Below, in pieces: positions 43,753-52,556 of a DNA stretch of 64,000 nucleotides. Source of the DNA: Methylobacterium terricola (GTDB lineage Bacteria; Pseudomonadota; Alphaproteobacteria; Rhizobiales; Beijerinckiaceae); NCBI RefSeq assembly GCF_006151805.1, contig NZ_VDDA01000004.1, forward strand, positions 427,612 to 491,611. Direction: 5' to 3'. Both the position numbers and the translations under genes were made by a program. Under the pieces are notes generated by a model. That model had not been told where the DNA came from. It searched no databases and saw only the letters and a program-made list of their open reading frames with translations. The stretch's first letter is position 1, and the number at the start of each line of letters is the position of its first letter.

Positions 43753-44655
43753 ATGCACATCGTCGTCGTCGATCCGAGCCGGGTGGTGCTCAAGGTCATC
43801 AGCGGGCTCCTGACGCCCCGCGGCCATACCGTGGACGCGTTCACGGATTCGCGCGAGGCACTCGATTTCGTCACCGGCAACGCGTCGGTCACGGCGCTGA
43901 TCACCAGCCTCGAGGTGCGGCCGTTGAGCGGCCTCGAACTGTGCTGGTCGGCCCGCCTGCTCGCGGACGCGCACCGGCCGCTCTACATCATCACCATGTC
44001 GTCGGCCCGCAACGCCCGCAACCTGGCGGAGGCGCTGGACAGCGGCTCGGACGACTTCATCGACAAGCCGCCGGGCCCGGAAGAGCTTTACGCCCGCCTG
44101 CGCGCCGCCGAACGGATGACCGGGATGCAGCGCGAGCTGATCCGGCTGGCCGAGACCGACGCGCTCACCGGGCTCCTCAACCGCCGCGCCTTCCTGCAGC
44201 GGGTCGGCGAATCGGCCGACCGGGCCGGTGCCCATGGCCGGCTGTCGATGGTCGTCGCCGATATCGACCACTTCAAGTCCATCAACGACCAGCACGGGCA
44301 CGAGGTCGGCGATACGGCGATCCGGGGCGTCGCCCAGGAGATGCTGTCGGAGGCCGGCGGCATCGCCGGGCGCCTCGGCGGCGAGGAATTCGCCGTGGCG
44401 CTCCCCGGGCGCAGCCTGGAGGAGGCGGAGGCCGCCGCTGGGCGCCTGCGGCTGCGCTGCACGCAGCTGCGCTTCAAGGGCCAGCGCGGCCCGGTCCAGC
44501 TCACCGCGAGCTTCGGCGTCAGCACCTGGTCGGAGGGCGAGACCACCGGCGGCCTGCTCAAGCGCGCCGACATCGCCCTCTACGAGGCCAAGTCGACGGG
44601 CCGCAACCGCGTCGTCTCGGCGGCCACCGACCTGATCCTGGCGCGGGCGGGGTGA
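43753..44655 (+). CDS. Response-regulator-like diguanylate cyclase with a degenerate receiver
   Basis: A 300-residue PleD/WspR-like protein. The receiver fold covers about residues 1-120 (IVVVDPSRVVLKVISG to FIDKPPGPEEL with the conserved Lys). The position of the phospho-accepting Asp falls in ALITSLEVRPLSG and carries no Asp. The GGDEF domain (about 135-295) has DHFKSINDQHGHEVGD and RLGGEEFAVALP, an active-type GGEEF site, with no RxxD inhibitory site just before it. It may be controlled by protein contact, not phosphorylation. Confidence 0.93.
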   Translation: MHIVVVDPSRVVLKVISGLLTPRGHTVDAFTDSREALDFVTGNASVTALITSLEVRPLSGLELCWSARLLADAHRPLYIITMSSARNARNLAEALDSGSDDFIDKPPGPEELYARLRAAERMTGMQRELIRLAETDALTGLLNRRAFLQRVGESADRAGAHGRLSMVVADIDHFKSINDQHGHEVGDTAIRGVAQEMLSEAGGIAGRLGGEEFAVALPGRSLEEAEAAAGRLRLRCTQLRFKGQRGPVQLTASFGVSTWSEGETTGGLLKRADIALYEAKSTGRNRVVSAATDLILARAG

Positions 44656-44661
44656 ACCGCC

Positions 44662-45441
44662 CTACGGCTCGCCCGGCCCGTAGATCGCCAGCCTGAGCGC
44701 GGGGTCGCCCGTCGCCTGGAAGGTCGCGTAGTCGTAGGCGAGCCGGCCGTGCCGGGGGTGATGCAGCACCTTGCGGCCGGCGCCCCCGCCGCGCACCTCA
44801 TGGGCGTCCCACCATTCCGCGAAGGACCGGCAGCCCGCCGTCAGGCGGCCGAGGAGATCGGTGAAGGCCGGATCCGCCGCCGCGAGGTCGTGGACGGCGC
44901 GGAACTGCGCCACCATGCGCTGTGCCTCCTCCGCCCAGCCCGGCCCGAACAGCCCCCTCGCCCGCGGATCGGTGAGGACGAAGAGCAGGATGTTGCGCTC
45001 TTCCTCCGGAAGGTCGTCGAAGCCGAAGAGGTCGGCGGCGGCCGCGTTCCAGGCCAGCAGGTCCCAGCGCCGCCCCGTGACGTAGGCCGGCTGCGGCAGC
45101 GCGCCGAGGAGGCGCCGGATCGTCGGCGGCACCTCCTCGCGGACGAAGGCGCGCGGCCGGCCGCGGCCCGCCAGGGCGCGCAGATGGGCGTGCTCGGCCT
45201 CGGTCAGGCACAGGGCTCGGGCCAGGGCGTCGACGGTGGTGGCCGAGGGGCTCACGTCGCGCCCCTGCTCCAGGCGCACGTACCAGTCGATGCCGATGCC
45301 GGCCCGCTCGGCGACCTCCTCCCGGCGCAGGCCCGGCGTGCGGCGGCGGCGCCCGGACGCCGGCGCAAGGGCGGCAGGGTCGAGCTGCGCACGGCGGGAG
45401 CGCAGGAAGTCGCCGAGGGCCTTCTGCCGGGGATCGCTCAC
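44662..45441 (-). CDS. XRE-family regulator with MmyB-like ligand domain
   Basis: A 259-residue regulator. The helix-turn-helix is in LRREEVAERAGIGIDWYVRL near residues 38-57, followed by a PAS-like MmyB domain (RRWDLLAWNAAAADLFGFDD near 115-135, ending in FQATGDPALRLAIYGPGE). This family commonly binds fatty-acid-like ligands and controls a divergent dehydrogenase. A divergent dehydrogenase is indeed present here. The GTG at 45441 was chosen because the family N-terminus (SDPRQKALGDFL) begins there. Confidence 0.9.
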   Translation of the reverse strand: MSDPRQKALGDFLRSRRAQLDPAALAPASGRRRRTPGLRREEVAERAGIGIDWYVRLEQGRDVSPSATTVDALARALCLTEAEHAHLRALAGRGRPRAFVREEVPPTIRRLLGALPQPAYVTGRRWDLLAWNAAAADLFGFDDLPEEERNILLFVLTDPRARGLFGPGWAEEAQRMVAQFRAVHDLAAADPAFTDLLGRLTAGCRSFAEWWDAHEVRGGGAGRKVLHHPRHGRLAYDYATFQATGDPALRLAIYGPGEP

Positions 45442-45619
45442 ACGGGTCTCGCGCAGCAGGAGGGTCGGCCACGGGGCGGGCCAGGCGATGGCCAGGAGAA
45501 CGGGCAGGTGGGTAGGCCTGCCCCATCCCAGGATCATACCAGTCCTTCCCGCCTCCCGCACGACCGTCATCCTGCTCCCGTCGCGACCCTGCTCCCGTCG
45601 CGACGAGGAGACGCGTGAG

Positions 45620-46708
45620 ATGAAAGCTGCCGTGCTCAAGGCGTTCGGGTCGCCGCTCGTCGTCGAGGAGGTGCCGGACCCGGTGATCGGAACCGGCGAG
45701 GTCATCGTCGACGTCGCGGCCGCCCCGGTCCTGGCCTACGCCGACGAGGTCTTCTCCGGCGCCCGCCGCTACCTCCTGCCACCGCCCGTCATCCCCGGTT
45801 GCGGAGCGATCGGGCGGGTGCGCACGGTCGGACCGGACGCGACGGTGCTGCAGGCCGGCGACTGGGTGTTCTGCGACCCGACCGTGCGCTCCCGCGACGA
45901 CGCGCGCATGCCCGACATCGTGCTCCAGGGCTGGAGCGCGCGGGGCGACGGCGGGCAGAGGCTCCAGCAGTACCACCGCCACGGGGGCTTCGCCGAGCAG
46001 CTGCGGGTGCCGACCGAGAACGCGATCCGGATCGGCCCGATCACCGAGGCGGAGGCCGGGCCCTGGTGTGCGCTCACCACCCTGCTCGTGCCCTATGGCG
46101 GCCTCCTCGCCGCGGATCTCCGGGCCGGCGAGACGCTGCTGGTGAGCGGCGCGACCGGCCATTTCGGCAGCGCCGCCGTCGCGGTCGGCCTCGCCATGGG
46201 GGCGGCCTGCATCGTCGCCCCGGGCCGCAACCGGGCCGTGCTCGCCGATCTCGTCCGCCGCTTCGGCGACCGGATCCGCCCGGTGACCTTGACCGGCGAC
46301 GAGGAGACCGACCGCGCCCGCATGAGGGCAGCCGCGCCCGGCCCGATCGACTGCGTGCTCGACACCCTGCCGCCCTCGGTCGGATCCCCGGTCGTGCGCG
46401 CCGCCGTGATGAGCGTGCGGCCCGGCGGACAGGTGGTGCTCATGGGCGGCGTCGGCATGCTCGGCGGCGACGACCTCGCGCTGCCCTATCCCTGGATCAT
46501 GCGCAACGACGTCACGGTGCGGGGGAAATGGATGTACCCGCCGGACGCGGTGGCTCGCCTGGCCGGCCTCATCCGCGCCGGGCTGCTGCGCCTGGAGGAT
46601 TACGCGGTCGCGGAATTCCCCCTCGCGGCGGCGAACGAGGCGGTCGCGCATGCCGCCGGCCATGGCGGGCCGTTCCGCCTGACGGTGCTGCGCCCCGGGC
46701 CGGCATGA
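45620..46708 (+). CDS. Medium-chain dehydrogenase/reductase (alcohol dehydrogenase-like)
   Basis: A 362-residue MDR protein. The GroES-like domain covers about 1-140 and the Rossmann domain about 160-300 with SGATGHFGSAAVAVGLAMG. The usual zinc-ligand pattern GHE is replaced by PGCGAIGR, so it may be zinc-free or use another ligand set, like the quinone-reductase branch. The ATG at 45620 follows GAGGAG. It is divergent from the XRE/MmyB regulator (178-base gap), its probable controller. Confidence 0.88.
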   Translation: MKAAVLKAFGSPLVVEEVPDPVIGTGEVIVDVAAAPVLAYADEVFSGARRYLLPPPVIPGCGAIGRVRTVGPDATVLQAGDWVFCDPTVRSRDDARMPDIVLQGWSARGDGGQRLQQYHRHGGFAEQLRVPTENAIRIGPITEAEAGPWCALTTLLVPYGGLLAADLRAGETLLVSGATGHFGSAAVAVGLAMGAACIVAPGRNRAVLADLVRRFGDRIRPVTLTGDEETDRARMRAAAPGPIDCVLDTLPPSVGSPVVRAAVMSVRPGGQVVLMGGVGMLGGDDLALPYPWIMRNDVTVRGKWMYPPDAVARLAGLIRAGLLRLEDYAVAEFPLAAANEAVAHAAGHGGPFRLTVLRPGPA

Positions 46709-46764
46709 CGGCGGCCGTCCCGCCACCTCTTCCGGGCGGCCTTCCCACCGGCTAACCTCCCGCC

Positions 46765-47232
46765 ATGGCCAAGGCGGCGAACATCGGGGTGGAGACGTCC
46801 CTCCAGGACGACGTGACCGGGCTGCTGGCCGAGGCGGCGGCGGTCGCGGCGCGGCTCTATCCGGGGGAGCCGCGCCGGCCGATCACGCCCGGCAGCCTGG
46901 CCGCGCCGGGCATCCATGTCCTCGTGGCGCGCGGCGACGGCGCGGCGCTCGGCCTCTGCGCTATCATCGAGCGCGGCGACGGCGAGGTCGAGCTGAAGCG
47001 CCTGATCGTCACGGCCGATGCGCGGGGCCGCGGCGTCGGGTCCGCCCTGGTGCGGGGCGCCGAGGCGCTGGCGCGCCGGCTCGGCGCCCGGGCGATCGTG
47101 CTGGAGGTCGGCATCGAGAACCGGGCGGCGCAGGCGCTCTATCGCCGGGCAGGCTTCACGCCGCGCGGGCCGTTCCCACCCTACCGCGACCTGCCGGTCA
47201 GCCTGTTCCTGGAACGCCCCGTCCCGGCTTGA
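46765..47232 (+). CDS. GNAT-family N-acetyltransferase
   Basis: A 155-residue acetyl-CoA-dependent acetyltransferase. Motif A is in LIVTADARGRGVGSALVRGA near residues 76-95, and the C-terminal motif is NRAAQALYRRAGFTPRGPFP near 116-135. The acceptor substrate is unknown. The first 15 residues are less typical. It lies 56 bases after the dehydrogenase gene and may be co-transcribed. Confidence 0.9.
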   Translation: MAKAANIGVETSLQDDVTGLLAEAAAVAARLYPGEPRRPITPGSLAAPGIHVLVARGDGAALGLCAIIERGDGEVELKRLIVTADARGRGVGSALVRGAEALARRLGARAIVLEVGIENRAAQALYRRAGFTPRGPFPPYRDLPVSLFLERPVPA

Positions 47233-47392
47233 CCCAATGCGGGAAAATACCGAGGGCCACGTTCCAAACTGGCCCGCGCCGACGGGCCCGATCTTAACGG
47301 CCCCGCGCCTCCGCGAGCCCCGTGACCGCGACATCCCGCCGCGGAGTCGGTCTACCTAGGCACTCCTCCCCTCGGGGGCGCCGCCGACCGGT

Positions 47393-47415
47393 CGCCGATC
47401 CCGTCCGGATCGGCG
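47393..47415. promoter_or_regulatory. Perfect inverted repeat upstream of the LuxR-type gene
   Basis: CGCCGATCC and GGATCGGCG flank a five-base centre, 85 bases before the start codon. Possible operator, or terminator of the preceding GNAT transcript. No T tract is present. Confidence 0.4.
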
Positions 47416-47499
47416 CAAGTCCGGCCAAGTGGAACAGGGCTTGATCAGTCTCCTCCGTAGGCAAGGCGCCTGTATCGCGCTGGGACGGAGGCAAACGGC

Positions 47500-48162
47500 A
47501 TGAGTGACGCCGTCAAGGTTCTGATCATCAACGAGCCGGCAGATCTCGGCGCCGCCTTTCGGGCGACGCTGGAGCACGCCCCGGCCCTGCGGACCGTGGG
47601 CGAGGAGGAGCTGGACGAGTCAGGCACGCCGTGCGTGGTCCTGGCCTTCGCGCCGGAATTCGGCCCGGCGGATCTCGCCGCCCTGCGCGAGCGGGCGCCG
47701 GAGGCGCGCATCCTGGTGGCGTTCCAGGCCGCCGAGGCGGCGGAGCTCGGCCGCTTCGCCGGCGCCGGGGCCGATGCCTTCGTGGCCCGCTGCGCCCCGC
47801 CCCAGGACATCTGCGCGACGATCCTGGCGCTCGCCCGCGGCCTGCCCCTGAACGAGGGCGACGCGGAGGCCGTGGCCCCCGAGGCGGTGGCGGCCGAGAG
47901 CCTGGGCCTCACCCCGCGCGAGGCCGAGGTGCTGCGCTTCCTCAGCGCCGGCTTCAGCAACAAGGAGGTGGCCCGCCGCCTCACGGTCAGCGTCCGCACC
48001 GTCGAGACCCACCGGCTCAACCTGCGGCGCAAGACCAAGACCGGCCGGCTCAAGGATCTGGTGCAGCTCGCCCGGCAGATCGGGCTCGCCCCGGTGCTCG
48101 AGGGCGAGGCCCGGCCGCTGCGGCGGGCCAACCACGAGGCGCACCGCGCCGTCCCTCATTGA
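47500..48162 (+). CDS. LuxR/NarL-type regulator with a degenerate receiver
   Basis: A 220-residue DNA-binding protein. The receiver-like part (about 5-115: VKVLIINEPADLGAAFR) lacks both the acidic pair, reading IINEP, and the phospho-Asp, which falls in VVLAFAPEFGPADL. The LuxR helix-turn-helix domain is intact at about 143-200 (LTPREAEVLRFLSAGFSNKE, SVRTVETHRLNLRRK). It is therefore likely an orphan regulator not driven by a kinase. Confidence 0.92.
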   Translation: MSDAVKVLIINEPADLGAAFRATLEHAPALRTVGEEELDESGTPCVVLAFAPEFGPADLAALRERAPEARILVAFQAAEAAELGRFAGAGADAFVARCAPPQDICATILALARGLPLNEGDAEAVAPEAVAAESLGLTPREAEVLRFLSAGFSNKEVARRLTVSVRTVETHRLNLRRKTKTGRLKDLVQLARQIGLAPVLEGEARPLRRANHEAHRAVPH

Positions 48163-48219
48163 GGGGCGGCGCGGGATCGGGCGGTCCGCCATGGACCGCC
48201 AAGTTGATTTATTTGGACA

Positions 48220-49518
48220 TCAGGCGGCCTTGCGGGCCGCCGCCTTGCCCGTCCGGGACCCCTTGCCAGTTCGGGCGCTGCCCTTGATCGAGCGGCCCGT
48301 CGCCGAACTCTGCTTGGCAGGACTCTGCTTGGCAGAACTTTCCTTGGCAGAACTCTCCTTGGCCCGCCCCTCCTTGGTCGCCGCCGTCTTGCTGCGCGCC
48401 CGCCGCGGCGCCGCCTTCGCCTCCTGCTCGATCCGGGCGAGTCGGCCCTGGAGCAGGCCGAGCACCGCCGTCTCCTCCGGACGCAGGCGGGCGATGTTCT
48501 CGCGGAGCGCCGCCTGCACCTCCTCCTTGACCTGGATGAGCAGCTCGCCCTCGAGGTAGCAGCCCAGGATCTCCGGGTGGACGTAACACTTGCGGCAGAT
48601 CGTCGGCGTGTTGCCGAGCCGCTCGGCCACCCGCTCGATGGCCGCGCGCACGTTGCGCTTGGCCACCGCCTGGGTGTCGAAGGTCTCGAACTCGCGCAGC
48701 GCCATCGCGGCCAGCACCGTGCCGGACCACGTGCGGAAATCCTTGGCGGTGATGTCGCGCCCGGTGATCTCGCGCAGATACGCGTTCACGTCGGCCGAGG
48801 TCACGTCGCGCTGCACCCCGTCCTCGTCGAGATACTGGAACAGCTCCTGGCCGGGCAGGTCCTGGCAGGCCTTGACGATCTTGGCCACCCGGCGGTCGTG
48901 GACCGCGAGCTCCCAGACCTTGTTGCTCTTGCCCTTGAAGCGGAACCTCAGCTCCTTGCCGTCGATCCGGACATGCGGGTCGCGCAGGGTGGTGAGGCCG
49001 TAGCTCTTGTTCTGCTTGGCGTAGTCGTCGTTGCCGACCCGGATCAGGGTGGTCTCGAGCAGGTGCACCACCGTCGCCAGCACCTTCTCGCGCGGCAGGC
49101 CGCGCCGGCCCATATGCGCCTCGACCGTCGCGCGGAGGCCGGGCAGCACCTCGGCGAAGCTCATCATGTGGGCGAACTTGGTGCTCTCCCGGGCCTGGCG
49201 GAACTCGGGATGATAGCGGTACTGCTTGCGGCCTCGCGCGTCGCGGCCGGTCGCCTGGATGTGGCCGTTGGCGTGGCGGCAGATCCACACGTCGGTATAG
49301 GCCGGCGGGATCGCCAGCGCCTTGATCCGCGCGAGGGTTCCCTCGTCCCGGATCCTGGCGCCGGTCGCGTCGACATAGGTGAAGCCGCGGCCGTTGCGCT
49401 TGCGGCGGATGCCCGCCTCCTCGTCGCTGACGTAGCGCAGACCCGCCTCGCGGGCGGCGTCGCGGGTGTCGACGCGATCCTCGGCGGCCGATTCCGCCAT
49501 CTCGGGATCCGACAGCAT
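48220..49518 (-). CDS. DNA topoisomerase IB
   Basis: A 432-residue poxvirus-like type IB topoisomerase that relaxes supercoils by forming a 3'-phosphotyrosyl link. Catalytic features: RKQYRYHPEFR near residue 96 (first catalytic Arg), RFKGKSNKVWEL near 200 (Lys), KDFRTWSGTVLAA near 270 (second Arg) and CYVHPEILGCY near 325 (nucleophile Tyr). The final 70 residues form a Lys/Ala/Ser-rich basic tail encoded in part by 15-base repeats, resembling histone H1 tails. Confidence 0.94.
   Translation of the reverse strand: MLSDPEMAESAAEDRVDTRDAAREAGLRYVSDEEAGIRRKRNGRGFTYVDATGARIRDEGTLARIKALAIPPAYTDVWICRHANGHIQATGRDARGRKQYRYHPEFRQARESTKFAHMMSFAEVLPGLRATVEAHMGRRGLPREKVLATVVHLLETTLIRVGNDDYAKQNKSYGLTTLRDPHVRIDGKELRFRFKGKSNKVWELAVHDRRVAKIVKACQDLPGQELFQYLDEDGVQRDVTSADVNAYLREITGRDITAKDFRTWSGTVLAAMALREFETFDTQAVAKRNVRAAIERVAERLGNTPTICRKCYVHPEILGCYLEGELLIQVKEEVQAALRENIARLRPEETAVLGLLQGRLARIEQEAKAAPRRARSKTAATKEGRAKESSAKESSAKQSPAKQSSATGRSIKGSARTGKGSRTGKAAARKAA
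48305..48379 (-). repeat. Five 15-bp repeats encoding AKESS-type units in the topoisomerase tail
   Basis: Units start at 48305, 48320, 48335, 48350 and 48365. They encode KESSA/KQSPA-like pentapeptides. In frame, so copy number can change without disrupting the enzyme. Confidence 0.85.
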
Positions 49519-49657
49519 GGGCTTCCCACCTCACCGGGTTCAGGTCGTGATCAACCGGCGCCCGGCCGCGCCGGTTCCTACCGGCGCGGGGTATGAGGGC
49601 GTATCCCCGCGCCGCGGCGCGGGTTAGGGAGGGCGGGACGGAGCGGGAGGGGACCGG

Positions 49658-50809
49658 GTGGAGCCACAGGACGCGGCGGAAGCGGGTGAGCGGGCGCACG
49701 TCGCCTTCGTGGTCACCGAGGACTGGTTCTTCGCCTCGCACTTCCTGCCGATGGCCCGCGCCGCCGTGGCGGCCGGCCACCGGGTCTCGGTCGTCACCCG
49801 GGTGCGGGCCCACCGGGACGTCATCGCGGCGACCGGCGCCCGGGTGGTGGAGCTGGAGGCCGAGCGATCGAGCCTGAACCCGATGGCGGCGGGCTACGCC
49901 GCCGGCCAGCTCGCGGCGATCCTGAAGGCGCTGAAGGCCGACATCGTCCACTGCATCGCGTTGCGCGGCATCCTGGTCGGCGGCGCGGCGGCGACGCTCG
50001 CCGGCATCCCGTCGCGGGTCTACGCGCTGACCGGCCTCGGGCTGATCGGCGCCCGCCAGGACCGGACCGGGCGCCTCGCCCGCGCCGCCCTGCGCCTCTT
50101 GATCCGCGGACCGCTGGAGACGGCGCGCACCCGTTACCTGTTCGAGAACCCGGACGATGCGCGGCTGCTCGGGCTCGACCCGGACGGCCCGCGCGTCACG
50201 GTGGTCGGCGGCGCCGGCATCGACCCGGAGGTGTGGGCGCCCGCGCCGCTGCCGCCCCACCCTCCCCTCAGGATCGCGCTGACCGCCCGGATGCTGTGGT
50301 CGAAGGGGATCGATACCGCGGTCGAGGCAGCGCGCCGCGCGCGGGCCGGGGGCGCGGATCTGGAACTGGCGCTCTACGGCGCACCCGATCCCTCGAACCG
50401 CCGCGCGATCCCGGAGGCCACCCTGCGGGACTGGTCGCGGGACGGAATCACCTGGCACGGAGCCACCGGCGACGTCGCCGGGGCGCTGGCCCGAGCCCAC
50501 GTCGCCTGCCTGCCCTCGCGCGGCGGCGAGGGATTGCCGCGCGCGCTGCTCGAGGCCGCGGCAAGCGGCCGGGCTGTTCTGACGACGGACGTGCCGGGCT
50601 GCCGGACCCTGGTGCGGGACGGGATCGAGGGATTGATCGTCCCGCCGGACGATCCCGGGGCGCTCGCCGCCGCCATGTCGCGCCTCGCCGCCGATCCGGC
50701 CCTGGTCGACCGGATGGGCGCGGCGGCGCGGGCCCGCATCGTCACGGGCGGCTTCACCGAGGCGGCGGTGACGGACCGCGTGCTCCGGCTCTACGCGGAG
50801 CTCGCCTGA
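49658..50809 (+). CDS. Family-4 (GT-B) glycosyltransferase
   Basis: A 383-residue glycosyltransferase. It has an N-terminal acceptor domain (VAFVVTEDWFFASHFLPMAR near residue 15) and a C-terminal donor domain (RIALTARMLWSKGIDTAVEA near 208) with SRGGEGLPRALLEAAASGRA near 287 carrying the EX7E-type pair. GTG at 49658 has GGGAGGGG upstream. The role is probably in surface polysaccharide or lipid-linked sugar synthesis. Its stop overlaps the next start (TGATG). Confidence 0.92.
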   Translation: MEPQDAAEAGERAHVAFVVTEDWFFASHFLPMARAAVAAGHRVSVVTRVRAHRDVIAATGARVVELEAERSSLNPMAAGYAAGQLAAILKALKADIVHCIALRGILVGGAAATLAGIPSRVYALTGLGLIGARQDRTGRLARAALRLLIRGPLETARTRYLFENPDDARLLGLDPDGPRVTVVGGAGIDPEVWAPAPLPPHPPLRIALTARMLWSKGIDTAVEAARRARAGGADLELALYGAPDPSNRRAIPEATLRDWSRDGITWHGATGDVAGALARAHVACLPSRGGEGLPRALLEAAASGRAVLTTDVPGCRTLVRDGIEGLIVPPDDPGALAAAMSRLAADPALVDRMGAAARARIVTGGFTEAAVTDRVLRLYAELA

Positions 50810-51456
50810 TGGATCCGGCCGCCTTCATCCGCGCCCACACCGCCCTGCGCCCGGTGCCGCACGCCCCGGCGATCCGCCTGCACGTCGCCGACGAGGCGAC
50901 GGAATTGTGGGGCCGCACCGAGGAGGAGCTCGGCGAGATCGGCCTGCCGCCGCCCTTCTGGGCCTTCGCCTGGGCCGGTGGCCAGGCCCTGGCGGCCTAC
51001 GTGATGGAGCATCCGGAGACGGTGGCCGGCGCCCGGGTGCTCGACTTCGCCTCCGGCTCGGGCCTCGTCGCCATCGCGGCGGCGATGGCCGGCGCGGCCG
51101 TGATCGAGGCGAGCGACCTCGACCCCTTCGCGCTGGCGGCGATCGGCCTCAATGCGGCGGAGAACGGCGTCGCGGACCGGATCACCGCGACGGGCGCCGA
51201 CCTGATCGGCCGCGACGAGGGCTGGGATTGCGTGCTCGCCGCCGACATCTTCTACGAGCGCGACCTCGCCGCGAAGGTCGGCGACTGGCTGGCGGGACTC
51301 CACGCCCGAGGCGCGCGGGTGCTGCTGGGCGATCCCGGCCGGGCCTACCTGCCGAAGGACCGGCTGGAGTCCCTTGCCACCTACGCGGTGCCGGTGACCC
51401 GGGCGCTGGAGGATTCGGAGATCAAGCGGACGGGGGTGTGGCGGTTCAAGGGATGA
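50809..51456 (+). CDS. Class I SAM-dependent methyltransferase, METTL20/PrmA-like
   Basis: A 215-residue methyltransferase. The N-terminal PPPFWAFAWAGGQALAAYV segment and the SAM motif VLDFASGSGLVAIAAAMAG near residue 80, then ASDLDPFALAAIGLNAAENG, resemble the ETF-beta lysine methyltransferase/nicotinamide-N-methyltransferase (Nnt1) branch. A protein-lysine target is plausible. It is translationally coupled to the preceding glycosyltransferase, although no functional link is evident. Confidence 0.88.
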   Translation: MDPAAFIRAHTALRPVPHAPAIRLHVADEATELWGRTEEELGEIGLPPPFWAFAWAGGQALAAYVMEHPETVAGARVLDFASGSGLVAIAAAMAGAAVIEASDLDPFALAAIGLNAAENGVADRITATGADLIGRDEGWDCVLAADIFYERDLAAKVGDWLAGLHARGARVLLGDPGRAYLPKDRLESLATYAVPVTRALEDSEIKRTGVWRFKG

Positions 51457-51742
51457 GGGGCCGGGCGCGCGCTCCGGCCCCGGATGCCTGCGCAAGGCCG
51501 GCGGCGGGATTTCGCGCCCCCGGAAGTCATAGGTATATTTTCTGCAATTTAGCGCTCAACCGTGCGACATGAGACGCCTTATGGTTGTGCCTTCGATCTT
51601 CTCGGAGGTAGGCTCACGTCAGCCGGGTCTCGTCGGAGACTCTCCATCTTGCATCCAAGACGATCGGGATAATTTATCATTCCGTTAGGGGAATTTTCGC
51701 CATGTCGGCGCATCGTCGCCGTCGTCGCGAAAGGTCGGTGTG

Positions 51743-52543
51743 ATGGATGCCGTGCAGGCATACGCAGTGAGTCTCTACGCGCTGTCCCTCGGCTGCGCCG
51801 TCTTCGCGACCTGCCAGACCGCCGCCATGACCCGGCTGGTGCAGGCGCCCTCCCTCCGGCTGTTCTGGTACCTCGTCACGGCGGTGAGCGGCGCCGTCGA
51901 GATCCTGCACGCGGCCTTTACGGTACGGCTCGCCCTCCTCACCTCTCCGCCCACGGACATCGCGGTCTCCGCCACGATCATGCTGGGGGCCGGCGGCATC
52001 TTCGCCGGCATGGCGCGGTTCATGCGGGCCTCGATCCTCGACGTGCAGCAGGCGGCCACGCTGAAGCAGCTGGCCTACCGTGACCCGCTGACCGAGATCG
52101 GCAACCGCCGCGCCTTCGACACCAGCATGGCCGAGGGCGAGACGAGCGGGCGGCCGACGACGGTCATCCTGTTCGACGTCGATCACTTCAAGACCTACAA
52201 CGATACGCACGGCCACGAGGTCGGCGATCTGGTGCTGAAGCACCTCGCCCGCGTCATCGCCGGGACCGCTCCGGGCTATTCCCTGTACCGGGTCGGCGGC
52301 GAGGAATTCGCCATCGTGGCGCCGATCCGCCAGGACGAGGCGGCCATGCTGGCCAACCTGTGCCGTGCGTCGATCGAGCTCGTCCCGCTCCTCCACATGG
52401 ACCAGCCGATCCACATCACGGCGAGCGCCGGCGTGGCGCAGTTCCGGGACGGCGACACCGTCTCGACGGTGATGCGCCGGGCCGACCAGGCGCTCTACGC
52501 CGCCAAGCGTGCCGGCCGGAACCGGGTGGTCGAGGCGGCCTGA
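51743..52543 (+). CDS. Membrane diguanylate cyclase (GGDEF)
   Basis: A 266-residue protein with three hydrophobic segments in residues 5-95 and a GGDEF domain at about 105-266. YRDPLTEIGNRRAFD opens the domain, DVDHFKTYNDTHGHEVGD binds substrate/metal, and YRVGGEEFAIVAP is the active site. No RxxD inhibitory motif directly before it. It makes cyclic di-GMP and is the third GGDEF protein in the window. The ATG at 51743 was used in preference to an immediately preceding GTG. Confidence 0.93.
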   Translation: MDAVQAYAVSLYALSLGCAVFATCQTAAMTRLVQAPSLRLFWYLVTAVSGAVEILHAAFTVRLALLTSPPTDIAVSATIMLGAGGIFAGMARFMRASILDVQQAATLKQLAYRDPLTEIGNRRAFDTSMAEGETSGRPTTVILFDVDHFKTYNDTHGHEVGDLVLKHLARVIAGTAPGYSLYRVGGEEFAIVAPIRQDEAAMLANLCRASIELVPLLHMDQPIHITASAGVAQFRDGDTVSTVMRRADQALYAAKRAGRNRVVEAA

Positions 52544-52556
52544 CCCACCCCGCCCT

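Noticed and set aside
48305..48379. CRISPR-like array
   Set aside because: Repeats are contiguous, 15 bases long, without spacers and lie in frame in the topoisomerase tail.
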